Positions 43,323-54,563 of a DNA stretch of 64,000 nt are shown in pieces. The position numbers and the translations under genes are program-made. The notes below the pieces were generated by a model, which was given only the letters and a program-made list of their open reading frames with translations, did no database searches and was not told the origin of the DNA. The DNA is from Chitinibacter sp. GC72 (GTDB lineage: Bacteria > Pseudomonadota > Gammaproteobacteria > Burkholderiales > Chitinibacteraceae). Each line of letters begins with the position of its first letter. The stretch's first letter is position 1. The stretch lies in contig NZ_VIRW01000001.1 of assembly GCF_009760905.1 (NCBI RefSeq), forward strand, positions 248,001-312,000, given 5' to 3'.

Positions 43323-45632
43323 TTATCCTTTGAGTACTTCAACAGCACCCACCATCTCGCCCAAATCACGAGTTAGCGGATGAGAAGTTGCAACACGCAC
43401 CACGTCGTCAAGCAAGCCAGCATCAAGCTTCACAGTCAACTCAGCACTACCCTGCCCTTGTTTAACGATGGCTTTACCACCATCAACAAGACCAAGCTTA
43501 GCGATGGTTGCTGCATTGAGACGGACTGTAGTTGCCAAAGCCGCATCAGCAGTTGCTTGTAAGCTTGGAGCACGACGAACAATTGCATCGCCTTGGTAAA
43601 CAGGCACTTCACCCAAACGAACCAGACCTTGCGCTGATTTAGCAGAAACTGCGACAGCTGAAGTCAAAGTATTGTTCAAGCGAGCTGCGGTATCACCAGC
43701 CAGCGCTTCATCACGGATTTCTTCTGATGAGTTGTAGTCAAAGCCGTTAAAGCCCAAGACATTGCCCAAGACACGGAATACCTTCCAAGCTGGACGCGTT
43801 TCACCCAATGGACGAACTACGCCGTTAAAGCTTTGTGCTTTACCTTCCATATTCACAAACGTACCTGACGTTTCGGTGAATGGAGAGATTGGCAGCAAGA
43901 CATCTGCGTAATCCATTGCACAGCTTTGGAACGCAGACATCACCACAACCATTTCAGCTTGTTTTGCCGCAGCTAGCGCTTGCGAGCCGTTATGCGCATC
44001 GAACTCAGGCTCAACACCGACAAATACATAAGCTTTCTTAGCAGCAGCAAATACATTACCACCAAGGTCTGCACCGATCAGCTCAGCACCCACGCTGTTG
44101 GCAGCAACAGCAGGAACGCCCAACTTAGCGCCAGTCAAGGCAGCCAATGCAGCAGCAGCGGCGTAGATTTCAGCGTAGCGTGCTGAAGTTTGAGCAATAT
44201 TGCCCAACAATACAGCAGCTTTTGCTTTTCCTTCGAAGCTATTTGCAATTGCGCGAGCTGCGTCGCTAACCACTACGTTAGCCAAATCGATGCCCGCAGG
44301 AGCGGCAACTGATTTGAGTTCAACCACTGCTTTAACTACTTGCAGCAAACCTTCAAGCAATTGGTCAGGACGAACAATGACTTCGCCTGCCAATTTAGTC
44401 AGCAAGTCATCGCCATGCACATTCACCAGTGACAAGGCCATGCCTTTCTTAACCGCTTGGCGCAGGCGTTGAGCCAGCAGTGGCTGCTCTTTACGAACCG
44501 TTGAGCCTACGATCAGAACGGCTTCGTTTTGCGACAATTCTTCCAGCGATTGGCCTAGCCATTTAGCGCCTTGGGTTTTCACCGAGAAGTCAGCATTGCG
44601 CGCAAAGGCTTGAACGGCTTCAACACCTAAACCGGCCATCAATTTGCGCAGCGTGAACAACTCTTCAACCGTGCTGTTAGCAGAAGCAACCGCAGCAACG
44701 CTGTCTTTACCGTGCTCTGCAACAACCTGTTTCAGGCCATTCGCAACGTATTCCAGCGCAGTTTGCCAATCAGCCTCTTGCCAAACACCGCCTTGCTTGA
44801 TCATTGGCTTGGTCAGACGTTCTTGGCTGTTCAGAGCTTCGTACGAGTAACGATCGCGGTCAGACAACCAGCATTCGTTAATCGCTTCGTTTTCCAGCGG
44901 CAACACGCGCATTACTTTGTTGTTCTTCACTTGAACGATCAAGTTAGAACCCAAGCCATCGTGCGCACCGACTGATTTACGACGAGATAATTCCCAAGTA
45001 CGTGCGGTGTAGCGGAATGGTTTGCTGGTTAAAGCGCCAACCGGACACAGATCAATCACGTTCCCTGAGATTTCTGAATTAACCGTTTTGCCAATGAATG
45101 GCATTACTTCGGTAAATTCACCGCGGTTAGCCATACCCAACTCTTGGAAACCAGCGATTTCTTCAGTAAAGCGAACACAACGGCTGCAATGGATGCAACG
45201 CGTCATATCAGTCGAAATCAGGGGGCCCAGGTCTTTGTTGGCAACAACGCGTTTTTCTTCAGCGTAATCAGAACCGGACTGACCATAGCCTACGGCCAAA
45301 TCCTGCAACTGACACTCACCGCCTTGGTCACAAATTGGACAGTCAAGAGGGTGATTGATCAGCAGAAATTCCATTACACCCTTCTGAGCGGTAACCGCTT
45401 GATCAGAATGGGTAAATACTTTCATACCATCAGTAACAGGCGTGGCACAGGCCGGTAAAGGCTTAGGTGCTTTTTCGACCTGAACTAGGCACATACGGCA
45501 GTTTGCGGCAATTGAGAGTTTTTTGTGATAGCAAAAATGAGGGATATGCACACCAATTGAATTGGCTGCGTCCATCACAGTGCTACCACCAGGGACTGTC
45601 AATTTTTTACCGTCGATTTCGATTTCCAGCAT
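43323..45632 (-). CDS. nuoG: NADH-quinone oxidoreductase subunit G
   Basis: Peripheral-arm iron-sulfur subunit, 769 residues. The N-terminal [2Fe-2S] ferredoxin domain has HFCYHKKLSIAANCRMC and PACATPV. A His-ligated cluster motif HPLDCPICDQGGECQLQD follows, then CIHCSRCVRF and a molybdopterin-oxidoreductase-like body without a cofactor. The last ~250 residues are Ala-rich and diverged, as in other Neisseriales-type NuoG (family knowledge). Follows nuoF with a 58-base gap. Confidence 0.97.
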   Translation of the reverse strand: MLEIEIDGKKLTVPGGSTVMDAANSIGVHIPHFCYHKKLSIAANCRMCLVQVEKAPKPLPACATPVTDGMKVFTHSDQAVTAQKGVMEFLLINHPLDCPICDQGGECQLQDLAVGYGQSGSDYAEEKRVVANKDLGPLISTDMTRCIHCSRCVRFTEEIAGFQELGMANRGEFTEVMPFIGKTVNSEISGNVIDLCPVGALTSKPFRYTARTWELSRRKSVGAHDGLGSNLIVQVKNNKVMRVLPLENEAINECWLSDRDRYSYEALNSQERLTKPMIKQGGVWQEADWQTALEYVANGLKQVVAEHGKDSVAAVASANSTVEELFTLRKLMAGLGVEAVQAFARNADFSVKTQGAKWLGQSLEELSQNEAVLIVGSTVRKEQPLLAQRLRQAVKKGMALSLVNVHGDDLLTKLAGEVIVRPDQLLEGLLQVVKAVVELKSVAAPAGIDLANVVVSDAARAIANSFEGKAKAAVLLGNIAQTSARYAEIYAAAAALAALTGAKLGVPAVAANSVGAELIGADLGGNVFAAAKKAYVFVGVEPEFDAHNGSQALAAAKQAEMVVVMSAFQSCAMDYADVLLPISPFTETSGTFVNMEGKAQSFNGVVRPLGETRPAWKVFRVLGNVLGFNGFDYNSSEEIRDEALAGDTAARLNNTLTSAVAVSAKSAQGLVRLGEVPVYQGDAIVRRAPSLQATADAALATTVRLNAATIAKLGLVDGGKAIVKQGQGSAELTVKLDAGLLDDVVRVATSHPLTRDLGEMVGAVEVLKG

Positions 45633-45690
45633 GCTCGACTCGATTCAAAGGCAATAATTCAAAAGAAAACTCGACTAATACAGCGCGAAA

Positions 45691-46977
45691 TTACAGACCT
45701 TTCGCTTTTTGTGCTTTATTGATCAAATCTTCGAATTCATGGCGGAAGTGTTTCAACATTCCACGCACAGGGAATACAGCAGCATCACCCAGCGCACAAA
45801 TTGTGCGACCAGCGATATTGTCACCAACGCGTGACAGCAAATCGAGGTCTTCCGGGCGGCCTTCGCCGTTGGCGATGCGATGCACTACACGATACAACCA
45901 GCCTGTTCCTTCACGGCACGGGGTACACTGACCGCATGATTCTTCGTGATAGAAGTAGGACAAACGCTCAAGCGCGCTGACCATACAAACTGTCTCATCC
46001 ATCACAATTACCGCACCAGAACCCAACATTGAGCCTGCTTTAGCAATTGAGTCGTAATCCATCGTGCACTGCATCATCACATCAGCAGGCAATACTGGTG
46101 CAGACGAACCACCAGGAATCACTGCTTTGAGCTTTTTGCCGTCGCGCATACCGCCACACATCTCGAGCAATTCAGAGAATGGTGTACCCAATGGAATTTC
46201 GTAGTTGCCCGGACGATTTACGTGACCAGAAACCGAGAACAATTTGGTACCGCCATTATTTGGCTTACCGAGCTCAAGGAATTTCTGACCGCCTTCACGA
46301 ATAATGTATGGTACTGAAGCAAAGGTCTCAGTGTTATTAATCGTGGTTGGCTTGCCGTACAGGCCGTAAGACGCAGGGAATGGAGGCTTAAAGCGCGGCT
46401 GGCCTTTTTTGCCCTCCAAAGATTCGAGCAGAGCCGTTTCCTCACCGCAAATATACGCACCATAACCATGGTGGCCATGCAGTTGGAAACAGAAATCCGA
46501 ACCTAAAATATTGTCGCCTAGGAAGCCAGCGGCGCGAGCTTCTTCGAGGGCCTCTTCAAAGCGTTGATATGCCTCAAAGACTTCACCGTGGATATAGTTG
46601 TAACCTACAGTAATCCCCATGGCGTAACCGCCAATAATCATGCCCTCAATCAGGGCATGCGGGTTGTAGACCATAATATCCAGGTCTTTAAATGTCCCAG
46701 GCTCGCCTTCGTCGGTATTACACACCAGATATTTCTGGCCTGGAAAACTGCGTGGCATGAAAGACCATTTCAAACCGGTAGGAAAGCCTGCACCACCGCG
46801 CCCACGCAAGCCTGAAGTTTTCATATCAGCAATAATGTCATCTTGGGTGATTTTATCATTGATGATTTTTTTCAGTGCGGCATAACCGCCGCGCTTGACA
46901 TACTCTTCCAGACGCCAGCAGTTTGGATCTTCAAAATTGACGTTCTCAAATACAACGCCTTTTACATAGACGGTCAT
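45691..46977 (-). CDS. nuoF: NADH-quinone oxidoreductase subunit F
   Basis: NADH- and FMN-binding subunit with cluster N3, 428 residues. The NADH site glycines are in [17 protein letters not shown]; the FMN site segment is [18 protein letters not shown]; the [4Fe-4S] motif is [12 protein letters not shown]. Start overlaps the nuoE stop by one base. Confidence 0.98.
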   Translation of the reverse strand: MTVYVKGVVFENVNFEDPNCWRLEEYVKRGGYAALKKIINDKITQDDIIADMKTSGLRGRGGAGFPTGLKWSFMPRSFPGQKYLVCNTDEGEPGTFKDLDIMVYNPHALIEGMIIGGYAMGITVGYNYIHGEVFEAYQRFEEALEEARAAGFLGDNILGSDFCFQLHGHHGYGAYICGEETALLESLEGKKGQPRFKPPFPASYGLYGKPTTINNTETFASVPYIIREGGQKFLELGKPNNGGTKLFSVSGHVNRPGNYEIPLGTPFSELLEMCGGMRDGKKLKAVIPGGSSAPVLPADVMMQCTMDYDSIAKAGSMLGSGAVIVMDETVCMVSALERLSYFYHEESCGQCTPCREGTGWLYRVVHRIANGEGRPEDLDLLSRVGDNIAGRTICALGDAAVFPVRGMLKHFRHEFEDLINKAQKAKGL

Positions 46978-47480
46978 TATTCAAGCTCCGCCAGTTTTTT
47001 GTCGATAGCTTCAGGTGTCATGTGATTGCACATGCTGTGATTGTTCACCAGCATGACTGGTGCATAGCCACAGGCGCCCATGCACTCACCTTCTTTTAGC
47101 GTGAATTTGCCGTCAGCCGTCGTTTCGTTGAAATCAATACCCAGCTTTTGCTTGAGGTAATTGGCTGTGGTATAGCCACCCGACAAAGCACAGGGTAAAT
47201 TGGTGCACACAGTCAGCTTGTGTTTGCCGACCGGCTTCATGTCGTACATGTTGTAGAACGTTGCCACTTCGTACGCCATCATTGGGGCAATACCAAGATA
47301 GTTGGCAATAAACTCAATCATGTCATTGGTCAGGTAACGCTTCTCAACCTGAGCAATGCGCAAAGCACCCATGACAGCAGAACGAGCCTGATCAGCAGGA
47401 TATTTGGCTACTTCGCGATCGATCTGCGCCAAAGACTCGGCAGATAGAAGATTGTGGGTAGTCAGATTGTTGGTAGACAT
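46977..47480 (-). CDS. nuoE: NADH-quinone oxidoreductase subunit E
   Basis: Thioredoxin-like [2Fe-2S] subunit (cluster N1a), 167 residues. Ligands: [11 protein letters not shown] (two Cys) and [16 protein letters not shown] (two Cys). Stop/start overlaps by one base with nuoD upstream and nuoF downstream. Confidence 0.98.
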   Translation of the reverse strand: MSTNNLTTHNLLSAESLAQIDREVAKYPADQARSAVMGALRIAQVEKRYLTNDMIEFIANYLGIAPMMAYEVATFYNMYDMKPVGKHKLTVCTNLPCALSGGYTTANYLKQKLGIDFNETTADGKFTLKEGECMGACGYAPVMLVNNHSMCNHMTPEAIDKKLAELE

Positions 47481-48736
47481 CAGCGGTCAATCTCCCCGAA
47501 TACAATATCTTGCGTACCGATGATCGCTACAACGTCAGAAATCATGTGGCCGCGCGCCATTTCATCAAGCGCCGACAAATGCACATAACCTGGCGCACGA
47601 ATCTTCAGACGGTAAGGCTTGTTAGCGCCATCAGAAATCAGGTAGATACCGAATTCACCTTTTGGATGTTCAACGGCAGCATATGCCTCACCCTCGGGCA
47701 CGTGCATGCCTTCAGTGAACAATTTGAAGTGGTGAATCAGCTCTTCCATATTTTCTTTCATCGCTTCGCGCGATGGAGGAGCAACTTTATGGTTATCGGT
47801 AATCACCGGGCCTGAATTTGCTTTGAGCCAAGCAACACATTGCTTGATGATGCGATTTGATTGGCGCATTTCTTCAACGCGAACCAGATAACGATCGTAG
47901 CAATCGCCAGTTTTACCAACTGGAATATCAAAATCCAATTGATCATAAACTTCATAAGGCTGAGTTTTACGCAAATCCCACTCAACGCCAGATCCGCGCA
48001 GCATCGCCCCCGTAAAGCCGATGGCTTTTGCACGATCCGCATCAACCACACCAATACCCACAGTACGCTGCTTCCAGATACGATTATCTGTCAGCAGAGT
48101 TTCGTACTCATCAACGTACGTTGGGAAACGATTGGTAAAGTCTTCGATAAAATCGAGCAAGCTACCTTGACGGTTCTTATTCAGATCCTTGATCGCGGCA
48201 GCATTACGCACTTTTGACGCTTGATACTGAGGCATTTCATCCGGCAGGTCACGATACACACCACCCGGACGATAGTAAGCAGCGTGCATACGCGCGCCCG
48301 ATACTGCCTCATAGCAATCCATTAAATCTTCACGCTCGCGGAAGGCGTACAAGAAGATCGTCATTGCTCCACAATCCAAGCCGTGCGCGCCAATCCACAT
48401 CAGGTGATTCAACACACGGGTGATTTCATCAAACATCACACGAATGTACTGAGCACGAATTGGCACTTCCAAGCCCAACAATTTCTCAATTGCCATGCAA
48501 TAAGCATGTTCATTGGACATCATTGACACATAGTCAAGACGATCCATGTATGGCAATGACTGAATGTACGTTTTGTGTTCAGCTAATTTTTCAGTCGCAC
48601 GGTGCAACAGCCCAATATGCGGGTCGGCACGCTCAACAACTTCACCATCCAACTCCAGCACCAATCGCAATACACCGTGCGCAGCAGGGTGTTGTGGACC
48701 GAAGTTCAAGGTGTAATTACGGATTTCAGCAGCCAC
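47480..48736 (-). CDS. nuoD: NADH-quinone oxidoreductase subunit D
   Basis: Quinone-site subunit related to hydrogenase large chains, 418 residues. The GTG at 48736 is chosen: GAGGAGA lies 8 bases upstream, and the product begins [21 protein letters not shown], the family start with the quinone-pocket His. A longer ATG frame would run through nuoC. Conserved Tyr segment [15 protein letters not shown] is complete. Overlaps nuoC by 11 bases. Confidence 0.97.
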   Translation of the reverse strand: MAAEIRNYTLNFGPQHPAAHGVLRLVLELDGEVVERADPHIGLLHRATEKLAEHKTYIQSLPYMDRLDYVSMMSNEHAYCMAIEKLLGLEVPIRAQYIRVMFDEITRVLNHLMWIGAHGLDCGAMTIFLYAFREREDLMDCYEAVSGARMHAAYYRPGGVYRDLPDEMPQYQASKVRNAAAIKDLNKNRQGSLLDFIEDFTNRFPTYVDEYETLLTDNRIWKQRTVGIGVVDADRAKAIGFTGAMLRGSGVEWDLRKTQPYEVYDQLDFDIPVGKTGDCYDRYLVRVEEMRQSNRIIKQCVAWLKANSGPVITDNHKVAPPSREAMKENMEELIHHFKLFTEGMHVPEGEAYAAVEHPKGEFGIYLISDGANKPYRLKIRAPGYVHLSALDEMARGHMISDVVAIIGTQDIVFGEIDR

Positions 48737-49325
48737 CGTAGTTCTCCTCGCGGATAATGCGCGGTGTAATTTCACGCGGATCGATGGTCACAGGCTGATA
48801 AACGACACGCGCTTGCTCAGCGTCGTAACGCATTTCAACGTAACCAGACAATGGGAAATCTTTGCGGAATGGATGACCAACAAAACCATAGTCAGTCAAA
48901 ATGCGACGCAGGTCAGGATGACCCTGGAACACAATACCAAACAGGTCAAACGCTTCACGCTCGAACCAGTTGATTGCAGGCCAAACATCGACCATCGAAT
49001 GAATAACAGGGAACGAATCATCCGCACAGAACACACGCACACGCAGACGAACATTGTGCTTATATGACAGCAGATGATAGACCACCGCAAAGCGCTGACC
49101 TTCCCAGATGCCGTCTTTGTATTCGCTGTAGTCAACGCCACAGGCGTCAACCAATTGTTCAAAATGCAAACTGACGTCATCGCGCAATTGCAAAGCCACT
49201 TCAGGCCAATGCGCAGCAGGCACTTCAATCGTTACTTCGCCCAGCGCATTTTTCAGCGAAGCAATCTTGGCTTCACCCAAAACAGTGCGCAAGCTTTCAA
49301 TCAGTGTTTCTAGCTTATTTGCCAT
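48726..49325 (-). CDS. nuoC: NADH-quinone oxidoreductase subunit C
   Basis: Scaffold subunit of the connecting arm, 199 residues, separate from nuoD (not fused as in E. coli). The family signature ERDAFDLFGI-type segment appears as [20 protein letters not shown], followed by [17 protein letters not shown]. Lies 8 bases after nuoB. Confidence 0.98.
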   Translation of the reverse strand: MANKLETLIESLRTVLGEAKIASLKNALGEVTIEVPAAHWPEVALQLRDDVSLHFEQLVDACGVDYSEYKDGIWEGQRFAVVYHLLSYKHNVRLRVRVFCADDSFPVIHSMVDVWPAINWFEREAFDLFGIVFQGHPDLRRILTDYGFVGHPFRKDFPLSGYVEMRYDAEQARVVYQPVTIDPREITPRIIREENYGGC

Positions 49326-49333
49326 GGCTCACC

Positions 49334-49810
49334 TCAAGAACGCGCGATAGAGTTGGTACGTTTGATTTTGTTTTGCAACTGTATCAAACCATACAACAGC
49401 GCTTCAGCTGTCGGTGGACAGCCCGGCACGTAGATATCAATCGGCACAATACGATCACAGCCACGAACCACTGAGTACGAATAGTGGTAGTAACCACCAC
49501 CGTTCGCACAGGAGCCCATAGAAATTGCCCAACGAGGCTCTGGCATTTGATCGTAAACCTTGCGCAAGGCAGGGGCCATTTTGTTACAGAGCGTCCCCGC
49601 AACAATCATCAAGTCAGATTGACGTGGAGATGGACGAAATACGATACCGAAACGATCCAAGTCGTAACGCGCCGCACCCGCATGCATCATCTCCACGGCA
49701 CAACAGGCCAAGCCGAACGTCATTGGCCACAATGAGCCAGTACGCGTCCAGTTAACAACTGCATCAACCGTTGTGGTAACAAACCCTTTTTCGAGACTTT
49801 GTGCTTCCAT
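49334..49810 (-). CDS. nuoB: NADH-quinone oxidoreductase subunit B
   Basis: Holds the terminal cluster N2 that reduces quinone, 158 residues. Ligands: the tandem Cys in [10 protein letters not shown], Cys in MGSCANGGG and Cys in [12 protein letters not shown]. Follows nuoA by 5 bases. Confidence 0.98.
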   Translation of the reverse strand: MEAQSLEKGFVTTTVDAVVNWTRTGSLWPMTFGLACCAVEMMHAGAARYDLDRFGIVFRPSPRQSDLMIVAGTLCNKMAPALRKVYDQMPEPRWAISMGSCANGGGYYHYSYSVVRGCDRIVPIDIYVPGCPPTAEALLYGLIQLQNKIKRTNSIARS

Positions 49811-49815
49811 TTATC

Positions 49816-50184
49816 TCACTCCCACTCCAGTGCACCCTTCATCCATTCGTAGACGAAGCCGACCACCAGAATGGCCAGGAATATCATCATCGATACAAAG
49901 CCGAACATACCCAATTCTTTGAGCACGACAGCCCAAGGAACCAAAAACGCGACTTCCAAATCGAACAGAATAAACAGAATCGCCACCAAGTAGTAACGCA
50001 CATCAAACTGCATGCGCGCATCCTCGAATGCTTCAAAGCCGCATTCATAAGGTGATAATTTTGCCGAATCTGGCCGAACCGTTCCCAAGACCTTACCAAT
50101 CCCAGCACCGAGCAATAGCGGCAAAACACCCACCACCAAACCGACAATAAGGAAAAGCAGGATGGGGAAATAGTCTTGCAGCAT
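49816..50184 (-). CDS. nuoA: NADH-quinone oxidoreductase subunit A
   Basis: Small membrane subunit, 122 residues with three helices; conserved loop [20 protein letters not shown] with the quinone-channel Cys is intact. The ATG at 50184 is preceded by GGGGA. First nuo gene; 151 bases to secG hold an imperfect hairpin and probably the nuo promoter, which I could not pin down. Confidence 0.97.
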   Translation of the reverse strand: MLQDYFPILLFLIVGLVVGVLPLLLGAGIGKVLGTVRPDSAKLSPYECGFEAFEDARMQFDVRYYLVAILFILFDLEVAFLVPWAVVLKELGMFGFVSMMIFLAILVVGFVYEWMKGALEWE

Positions 50185-50253
50185 GAAAATCCCCAGTTCA
50201 GAAGTAATACATAAAGACAGAAATGCAGCTATTTTTGCTGCTTTTTATATAAA

Positions 50254-50281
50254 TAGCCGAGCCATTTTCACAGCTCAGCTA
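50254..50281 (-). terminator. Weak hairpin downstream of secG
   Basis: An imperfect stem AGCTGAGCT/GGCTCGGCTA on the minus strand, followed by TTTATAT. It may end the tpiA-secG transcript partly, with read-through into nuoA. Confidence 0.45.
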
Positions 50282-50335
50282 AATATTGATTTTGATAGCG
50301 GCTTGCACTATCAGACCAGCAATCCATGCGACTGC

Positions 50336-50665
50336 TTAGTCGGGAATCTTTTGACCGGCAACAGGAGAAGCAACTTCGGCAGCAGGCTTGGCACCAGACA
50401 TCACACCCAGATCGTTTTTGCTCGTTTTCGGCGCAGTCAACAACACCAGCGCCATGCACGTCACAAAGAACACCGCCGCAGCCGCTGCAGTAGAACGACT
50501 AAGGAAATTGGCCGAACCCGAGGCACCAAATACGCTGCCAGCAGAACCGCTACCAAACGCAGCGCCCATATCGGCGCCCTTACCATGCTGCATCAAGACC
50601 AGCACAATCACCGCCAAAGCAGAGATGACGTTCAAGATCAGCACCAAACTAGTAATAAAGTCCAT
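50336..50665 (-). CDS. secG: Protein-export membrane protein SecG
   Basis: Auxiliary subunit of the SecYEG translocon, 109 residues. Two helices (about 3-22 and 53-75) flank the cytosolic QHGKGADMGAAFGSGSAGSVFG loop typical of SecG. The start at 50665 (MDFITSLVLILN) fits the family; an upstream in-frame ATG runs into tpiA. The C-terminal ~30 residues are a Pro/Ala tail, longer than the minimal SecG. Lies between tpiA and nuoA, the usual betaproteobacterial order. Confidence 0.95.
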   Translation of the reverse strand: MDFITSLVLILNVISALAVIVLVLMQHGKGADMGAAFGSGSAGSVFGASGSANFLSRSTAAAAAVFFVTCMALVLLTAPKTSKNDLGVMSGAKPAAEVASPVAGQKIPD

Positions 50666-50701
50666 TTTTATCCATTCCTGTGGCGGCGTGAATTGTACCA
50701 A

Positions 50702-51412
50702 TCAGCGGGCTGCTTGGCAAATTCCCACAAATTCAAAAGCCGAGAGCGCAGCACCGCCAACCAACACGCCATCAACATGATCTACTGCTAATATTTCTGC
50801 GGCATTACCCGACTTGACACTGCCGCCATACAAGACTTTGACACGAGCATCGAGCTGCTCTTTAATCAGGGCGTGCATCGGGGAAATCTGCTCACCGGAG
50901 GCCACCACACCACTACCCACAGCCCAGGAAGGCTCGTATGCCACGGCAAACAAGCCCATCGGCAAACCACGCAAAACTTCCAGCTGCCCAGCAACCACCT
51001 TCTCGGCATTACCCTGGCGACGCTCCTCAGCCGATTCACCGACGCAGTAGACACCAAACAGACCTGCGTCGAGTGCCGAACGTAGCTTAATACCCGCCTG
51101 CTCGGTCGTTTCCCCAAAAAGACGACGACGTTCGGAATGACCGATAATCACCATCTCGCAACCGACATCCGCCAACATACCCGATGAAACCTCGCCGGTA
51201 TATGGCCCTATGTGATACTGGCTAACGTCTTGAGCGCCACACTGTATATGGGTATGTTGCAATATCTGCTTGGCAAGCATGATATACGGCGCAGGCACAC
51301 AGACACCGACATTGGCATCGAGTCCAGCTTGCGCCACTTCTGCCAACACCGATTTAATTTGCCCGATACTGCCGTGCAACTTCCAATTACCAATCACCAT
51401 CTGCTTGGCCAT
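50702..51412 (-). CDS. tpiA: Triosephosphate isomerase
   Basis: Interconverts dihydroxyacetone phosphate and glyceraldehyde-3-phosphate in the cytosol. 236 residues, a little shorter than the usual ~250. The substrate Lys is in GNWKLHGS, the electrophile His in IIGHSERRRLFGE, the catalytic Glu in AYEPSWAVGSG, and the phosphate-binding loop in LYGGSVKSGNAAEIL. The start at 51412 (MAKQMVIGNWK) is the family start; an in-frame upstream ATG at 51472 is not supported. Ends 36 bases before secG. Confidence 0.97.
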   Translation of the reverse strand: MAKQMVIGNWKLHGSIGQIKSVLAEVAQAGLDANVGVCVPAPYIMLAKQILQHTHIQCGAQDVSQYHIGPYTGEVSSGMLADVGCEMVIIGHSERRRLFGETTEQAGIKLRSALDAGLFGVYCVGESAEERRQGNAEKVVAGQLEVLRGLPMGLFAVAYEPSWAVGSGVVASGEQISPMHALIKEQLDARVKVLYGGSVKSGNAAEILAVDHVDGVLVGGAALSAFEFVGICQAAR

Positions 51413-51589
51413 GCAGCAACCCCTTTGGCAAACTAGGGCGAGATGGTAACAACCCCGCTCCCACACCGTCAAACCTTGTTTTTCACACTCTCCCTTCAGT
51501 CACAAAGCATTTGTAATATTTCGGAAACATTCCTCTATTAAGATGCCTGCATCGAATTCACACCCATTTCGCTCTGGAGATTTAAAAAA

Positions 51590-52630
51590 ATGACTTTTGC
51601 TCGTAATCTGATCGTTAGCGCCGGCTTGCTGGCAGGCCTTTTTACTTCTGCCCAGGCAGCTGACATCACTGGCGCTGGCGCAACATTCCCGTACCCGCTG
51701 TATGCCAAATGGGCTGAAATGTATAAAGCCAAAACGGGCACCGGCATGAATTACCAATCCATCGGTTCAGGCGGCGGCATCAAGCAGATCGAAGCCAAAA
51801 CAGTCGATTTTGGTGCATCAGACATGCCATTGAAAGTGGACCAACTCGATAAAAGCGGCCTGATGCAATTCCCTACCGTAGTGGGCGGCGTTGTTCCGGT
51901 CATCAATATTCCGGGCATCAAACCGGGCGATTTCAAACTCACGCCTGCAGCACTGGTTGATATTTATCTAGGCAAAATCAAAAAATGGAACGACCCTCGC
52001 CTGGTTGAAATCAATAAAGGCTTGAGCCTGCCAGACCAGAACATCACCGTGGTACGTCGCTCTGACGGCTCGGGCACCACCTTCCTGTTCGTGAACTACC
52101 TGTCACAAGTATCACCTGAATGGAAAGAGAAAGTGGGTGCGAACACTTCGGTACAGTGGCCAACAGGCGTGGGCGGCAAAGGCAACGAAGGCGTAGCCAA
52201 CTACGTACAACGTATCAAAGGCTCAATCGGCTACGTTGAATTTGCTTACGCAAAACAAAACAAATTGTCATACACCCAGCTAGCAAATAGCACTGGCAAT
52301 TTTGTGCGCCCAACCGAAGAAGCCTTTATCGCCGCATCGGCCAATGCCGACTGGAAATCAGCGCCAGGCATGTACCTGGTAAGCACCAACGCACCTGGTA
52401 AAGACTCTTGGCCTATTGCTAGCCCTACTTTTATCCTGATGCATAAAAAACAGGACAAACCGGCGCAAGCGCTGGAAGTGTTGAAGTTCTTTGACTGGGC
52501 TTACGGCGCAGATGCTGACAAAGCCGCACTGGCACTGGATTACATTCCAATGCCGGACAATGTAGTCAATATGATCAAAGCCAACTGGAAAGCGCAAATC
52601 ACCGATGGCAAAGCGGCTATCTGGAAATAA
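51590..52630 (+). CDS. pstS: Phosphate ABC transporter substrate-binding protein
   Basis: Periplasmic high-affinity phosphate binder, 346 residues. The signal peptide (1-23, ...LFTSAQA) ends before ADITGAGATFPYP. Phosphate-binding segments GAGATFPYPLYAKW, GSGGGIKQI, GASDMPL and RRSDGSGTTFLF are intact. No lipobox, so it is soluble. First gene of pstSCAB. A strong hairpin separates it from pstC, as expected for a gene needed in excess. A Pho box in the 177-base upstream gap was looked for but is not convincing. Confidence 0.97.
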   Translation: MTFARNLIVSAGLLAGLFTSAQAADITGAGATFPYPLYAKWAEMYKAKTGTGMNYQSIGSGGGIKQIEAKTVDFGASDMPLKVDQLDKSGLMQFPTVVGGVVPVINIPGIKPGDFKLTPAALVDIYLGKIKKWNDPRLVEINKGLSLPDQNITVVRRSDGSGTTFLFVNYLSQVSPEWKEKVGANTSVQWPTGVGGKGNEGVANYVQRIKGSIGYVEFAYAKQNKLSYTQLANSTGNFVRPTEEAFIAASANADWKSAPGMYLVSTNAPGKDSWPIASPTFILMHKKQDKPAQALEVLKFFDWAYGADADKAALALDYIPMPDNVVNMIKANWKAQITDGKAAIWK

Positions 52631-52660
52631 GCAGATTCAAATATAATTGGCACTTTATGT

Positions 52661-52701
52661 CAGGCACACAGTTTATTCGGGCTGTGTGCCTGTTAGTTTG
52701 T
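52661..52701 (+). terminator. Hairpin between pstS and pstC
   Basis: An 11-bp perfect stem CAGGCACACAG/CTGTGTGCCTG with a 10-base loop, followed by TTAGTTTG. The T run is weak, so it probably lowers pstCAB expression or protects the pstS mRNA end and does not stop all transcription. Confidence 0.7.
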
Positions 52702-52726
52702 AGATTATGGTAGTCCGGAGACGGTA

Positions 52727-53683
52727 ATGTCTGATTTAAATCAACGGATGAAAACACAGCGTTTGCAGGACGCGATTTTCGTCAACAGCACGCGCTTTTT
52801 TGCCTTTTTTGTGCTTGCACTCCTTGCTGCAATTATTGCATCACTGATTTATGGTGCCTGGCCCGCAATTGAAAAATTCGGCTTTGGCTTTTTAGGCAAT
52901 TCAAGCTGGAATCCGGTCACCGACGAATTTGGCGCCTGGTCATCCATTCGCGGCACTTTGATTTCTTCGGGTATTGCCTTGCTAATCGCCGTTCCTGTGA
53001 GCTTTGGCATTGCGATTTTCCTAACTGAACTCTCACCCGTGTGGCTGCGTCGCCCATTGGGAATTATGATCGAGTTGCTGGCAGGTGTACCGTCCATTAT
53101 TTACGGCATGTGGGGTCTGTTTGTTTTTGCGCCCTACTTTGCTGACAATATCCAACCCAAAATGACCGAATGGACTGCGGGTATTCCGGTGATTGGCGAT
53201 TGGTTTGCCGGCCCTCCCATGGGGATCGGCATGTTTCTGGCCAGCCTGATTTTGGCGATCATGATTATTCCTTACATCACTTCGGTAATGCGTGACGTTT
53301 TCGAGATTGTTCCCGCCCTCCTGAAAGAGTCTGCCTATGGTCTGGGTGCAACCACTTGGGAAGTGGTATGGAATGTCGTGGTACCGTTTACCAAAACCGG
53401 GATTATCGGCGGCATCATGCTCGGTCTGGGCCGCGCACTGGGTGAAACCATGGCGGTGACGTTTGTGATCGGCAATTCGATGAATGAAATGCTGACGCTG
53501 TTTGACCCGGCCACCACGATTTCAGCCACGCTGGCCAACGAATTTACCGAAGCGCACGGCGAGCTTTACACCGCCTCACTGATCGAGCTGGGCCTGCTGC
53601 TCTTCGTGATCACCTTCCTGGTGCTGGTTCTTTCCAAACTTCTGCTCATGCGTTTAAACCGCAATGAAGGCGCTCATTCTTAA
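52727..53683 (+). CDS. pstC: Phosphate ABC transporter permease PstC
   Basis: Inner-membrane permease, 318 residues with six helices and the ABC-coupling EAA-like loop ALLKESAYGLGATTWEVV. The family motif GVPSIIYGMWGL is present. ATG preceded by GGAGACGG. Ends 14 bases before pstA. Confidence 0.97.
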   Translation: MSDLNQRMKTQRLQDAIFVNSTRFFAFFVLALLAAIIASLIYGAWPAIEKFGFGFLGNSSWNPVTDEFGAWSSIRGTLISSGIALLIAVPVSFGIAIFLTELSPVWLRRPLGIMIELLAGVPSIIYGMWGLFVFAPYFADNIQPKMTEWTAGIPVIGDWFAGPPMGIGMFLASLILAIMIIPYITSVMRDVFEIVPALLKESAYGLGATTWEVVWNVVVPFTKTGIIGGIMLGLGRALGETMAVTFVIGNSMNEMLTLFDPATTISATLANEFTEAHGELYTASLIELGLLLFVITFLVLVLSKLLLMRLNRNEGAHS

Positions 53684-53697
53684 GATAGGTTGCTGCT

Positions 53698-54537
53698 ATG
53701 AATCTTTACGCTCGTCGCCGCTTTGCCAACTACACCAGCCTGACGTTATCGATGATTGCGATGGCTTTCGGCTTGTTCTGGCTGTTCTGGATCATGTATA
53801 CGCTGTTTTTGCACGGCTCTGCAGGTCTGTTTTCACTGGCAACATACACACAAAGCACTCCGGCTCCCGGCAGCCAGGGCGGCCTGGCCAATGCCATTGT
53901 GGGTAGCCTGGAAATGACTTTCTTTGCCGTTTTGATGGGCACCCCCGTTGGCATTCTGGCAGGCACTTATCTGGCCGAGTTTGGCCAGAAAGGCTGGCTG
54001 GGTAATAGCACCCGCTTTATCAACGACATTCTGCTCTCTGCCCCATCGATTGTGATCGGTTTGTTCATTTTCGAGGTGTATGTTGCGCAAGTTGGCCATT
54101 TCTCAGGTTGGGCGGGTTCATGTGCACTGGCGATTCTGGTCGTTCCGGTTGTGGTACGCACCACTGAAAACATGCTGTTACTGGTGCCAACCGCCATGCG
54201 CGAAGCAGCCTACGCATTGGGTACGCCAAAATGGAAAATGGTTATGTTTGTAACGCTTAAAGCGGCGAAATCCGGCGTTGCCACCGGCATCTTGCTGGCG
54301 ATTGCGCGCATCTTGGGTGAGACGGCGCCGCTGCTGTTTACCGCGCTGAACAACCAGTTCTATTCGGACATGAATAGCCCGATGGCCAACTTGCCGGTCG
54401 TGATCTTCCAGTTTGCAATGAGCCCGTATGAAGATTGGCACCGACTGGCTTGGGCAGGCGCCCTGATGATCGCCCTGTTTGTCCTGGGCATGAATGTTCT
54501 GGCGCGCGTGATGCTGCGCCAACCTAAACAACACTAA
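53698..54537 (+). CDS. pstA: Phosphate ABC transporter permease PstA
   Basis: Second permease subunit, 279 residues with six helices. The coupling loop [17 protein letters not shown] and the PstA segment [14 protein letters not shown] are complete. Follows pstC and precedes pstB by 26 bases; all are one transcript. Confidence 0.97.
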   Translation: MNLYARRRFANYTSLTLSMIAMAFGLFWLFWIMYTLFLHGSAGLFSLATYTQSTPAPGSQGGLANAIVGSLEMTFFAVLMGTPVGILAGTYLAEFGQKGWLGNSTRFINDILLSAPSIVIGLFIFEVYVAQVGHFSGWAGSCALAILVVPVVVRTTENMLLLVPTAMREAAYALGTPKWKMVMFVTLKAAKSGVATGILLAIARILGETAPLLFTALNNQFYSDMNSPMANLPVVIFQFAMSPYEDWHRLAWAGALMIALFVLGMNVLARVMLRQPKQH

Positions 54538-54563
54538 TTTAGACTTTGCGACGGAATCAAATC

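Noticed and set aside
51413-51589. Pho box upstream of pstS
   Set aside because: A partial CAGTCACAAAGCATTTGT resemblance exists near 51498, but the second half-site does not match the 7-bp direct repeat of known Pho boxes well enough.
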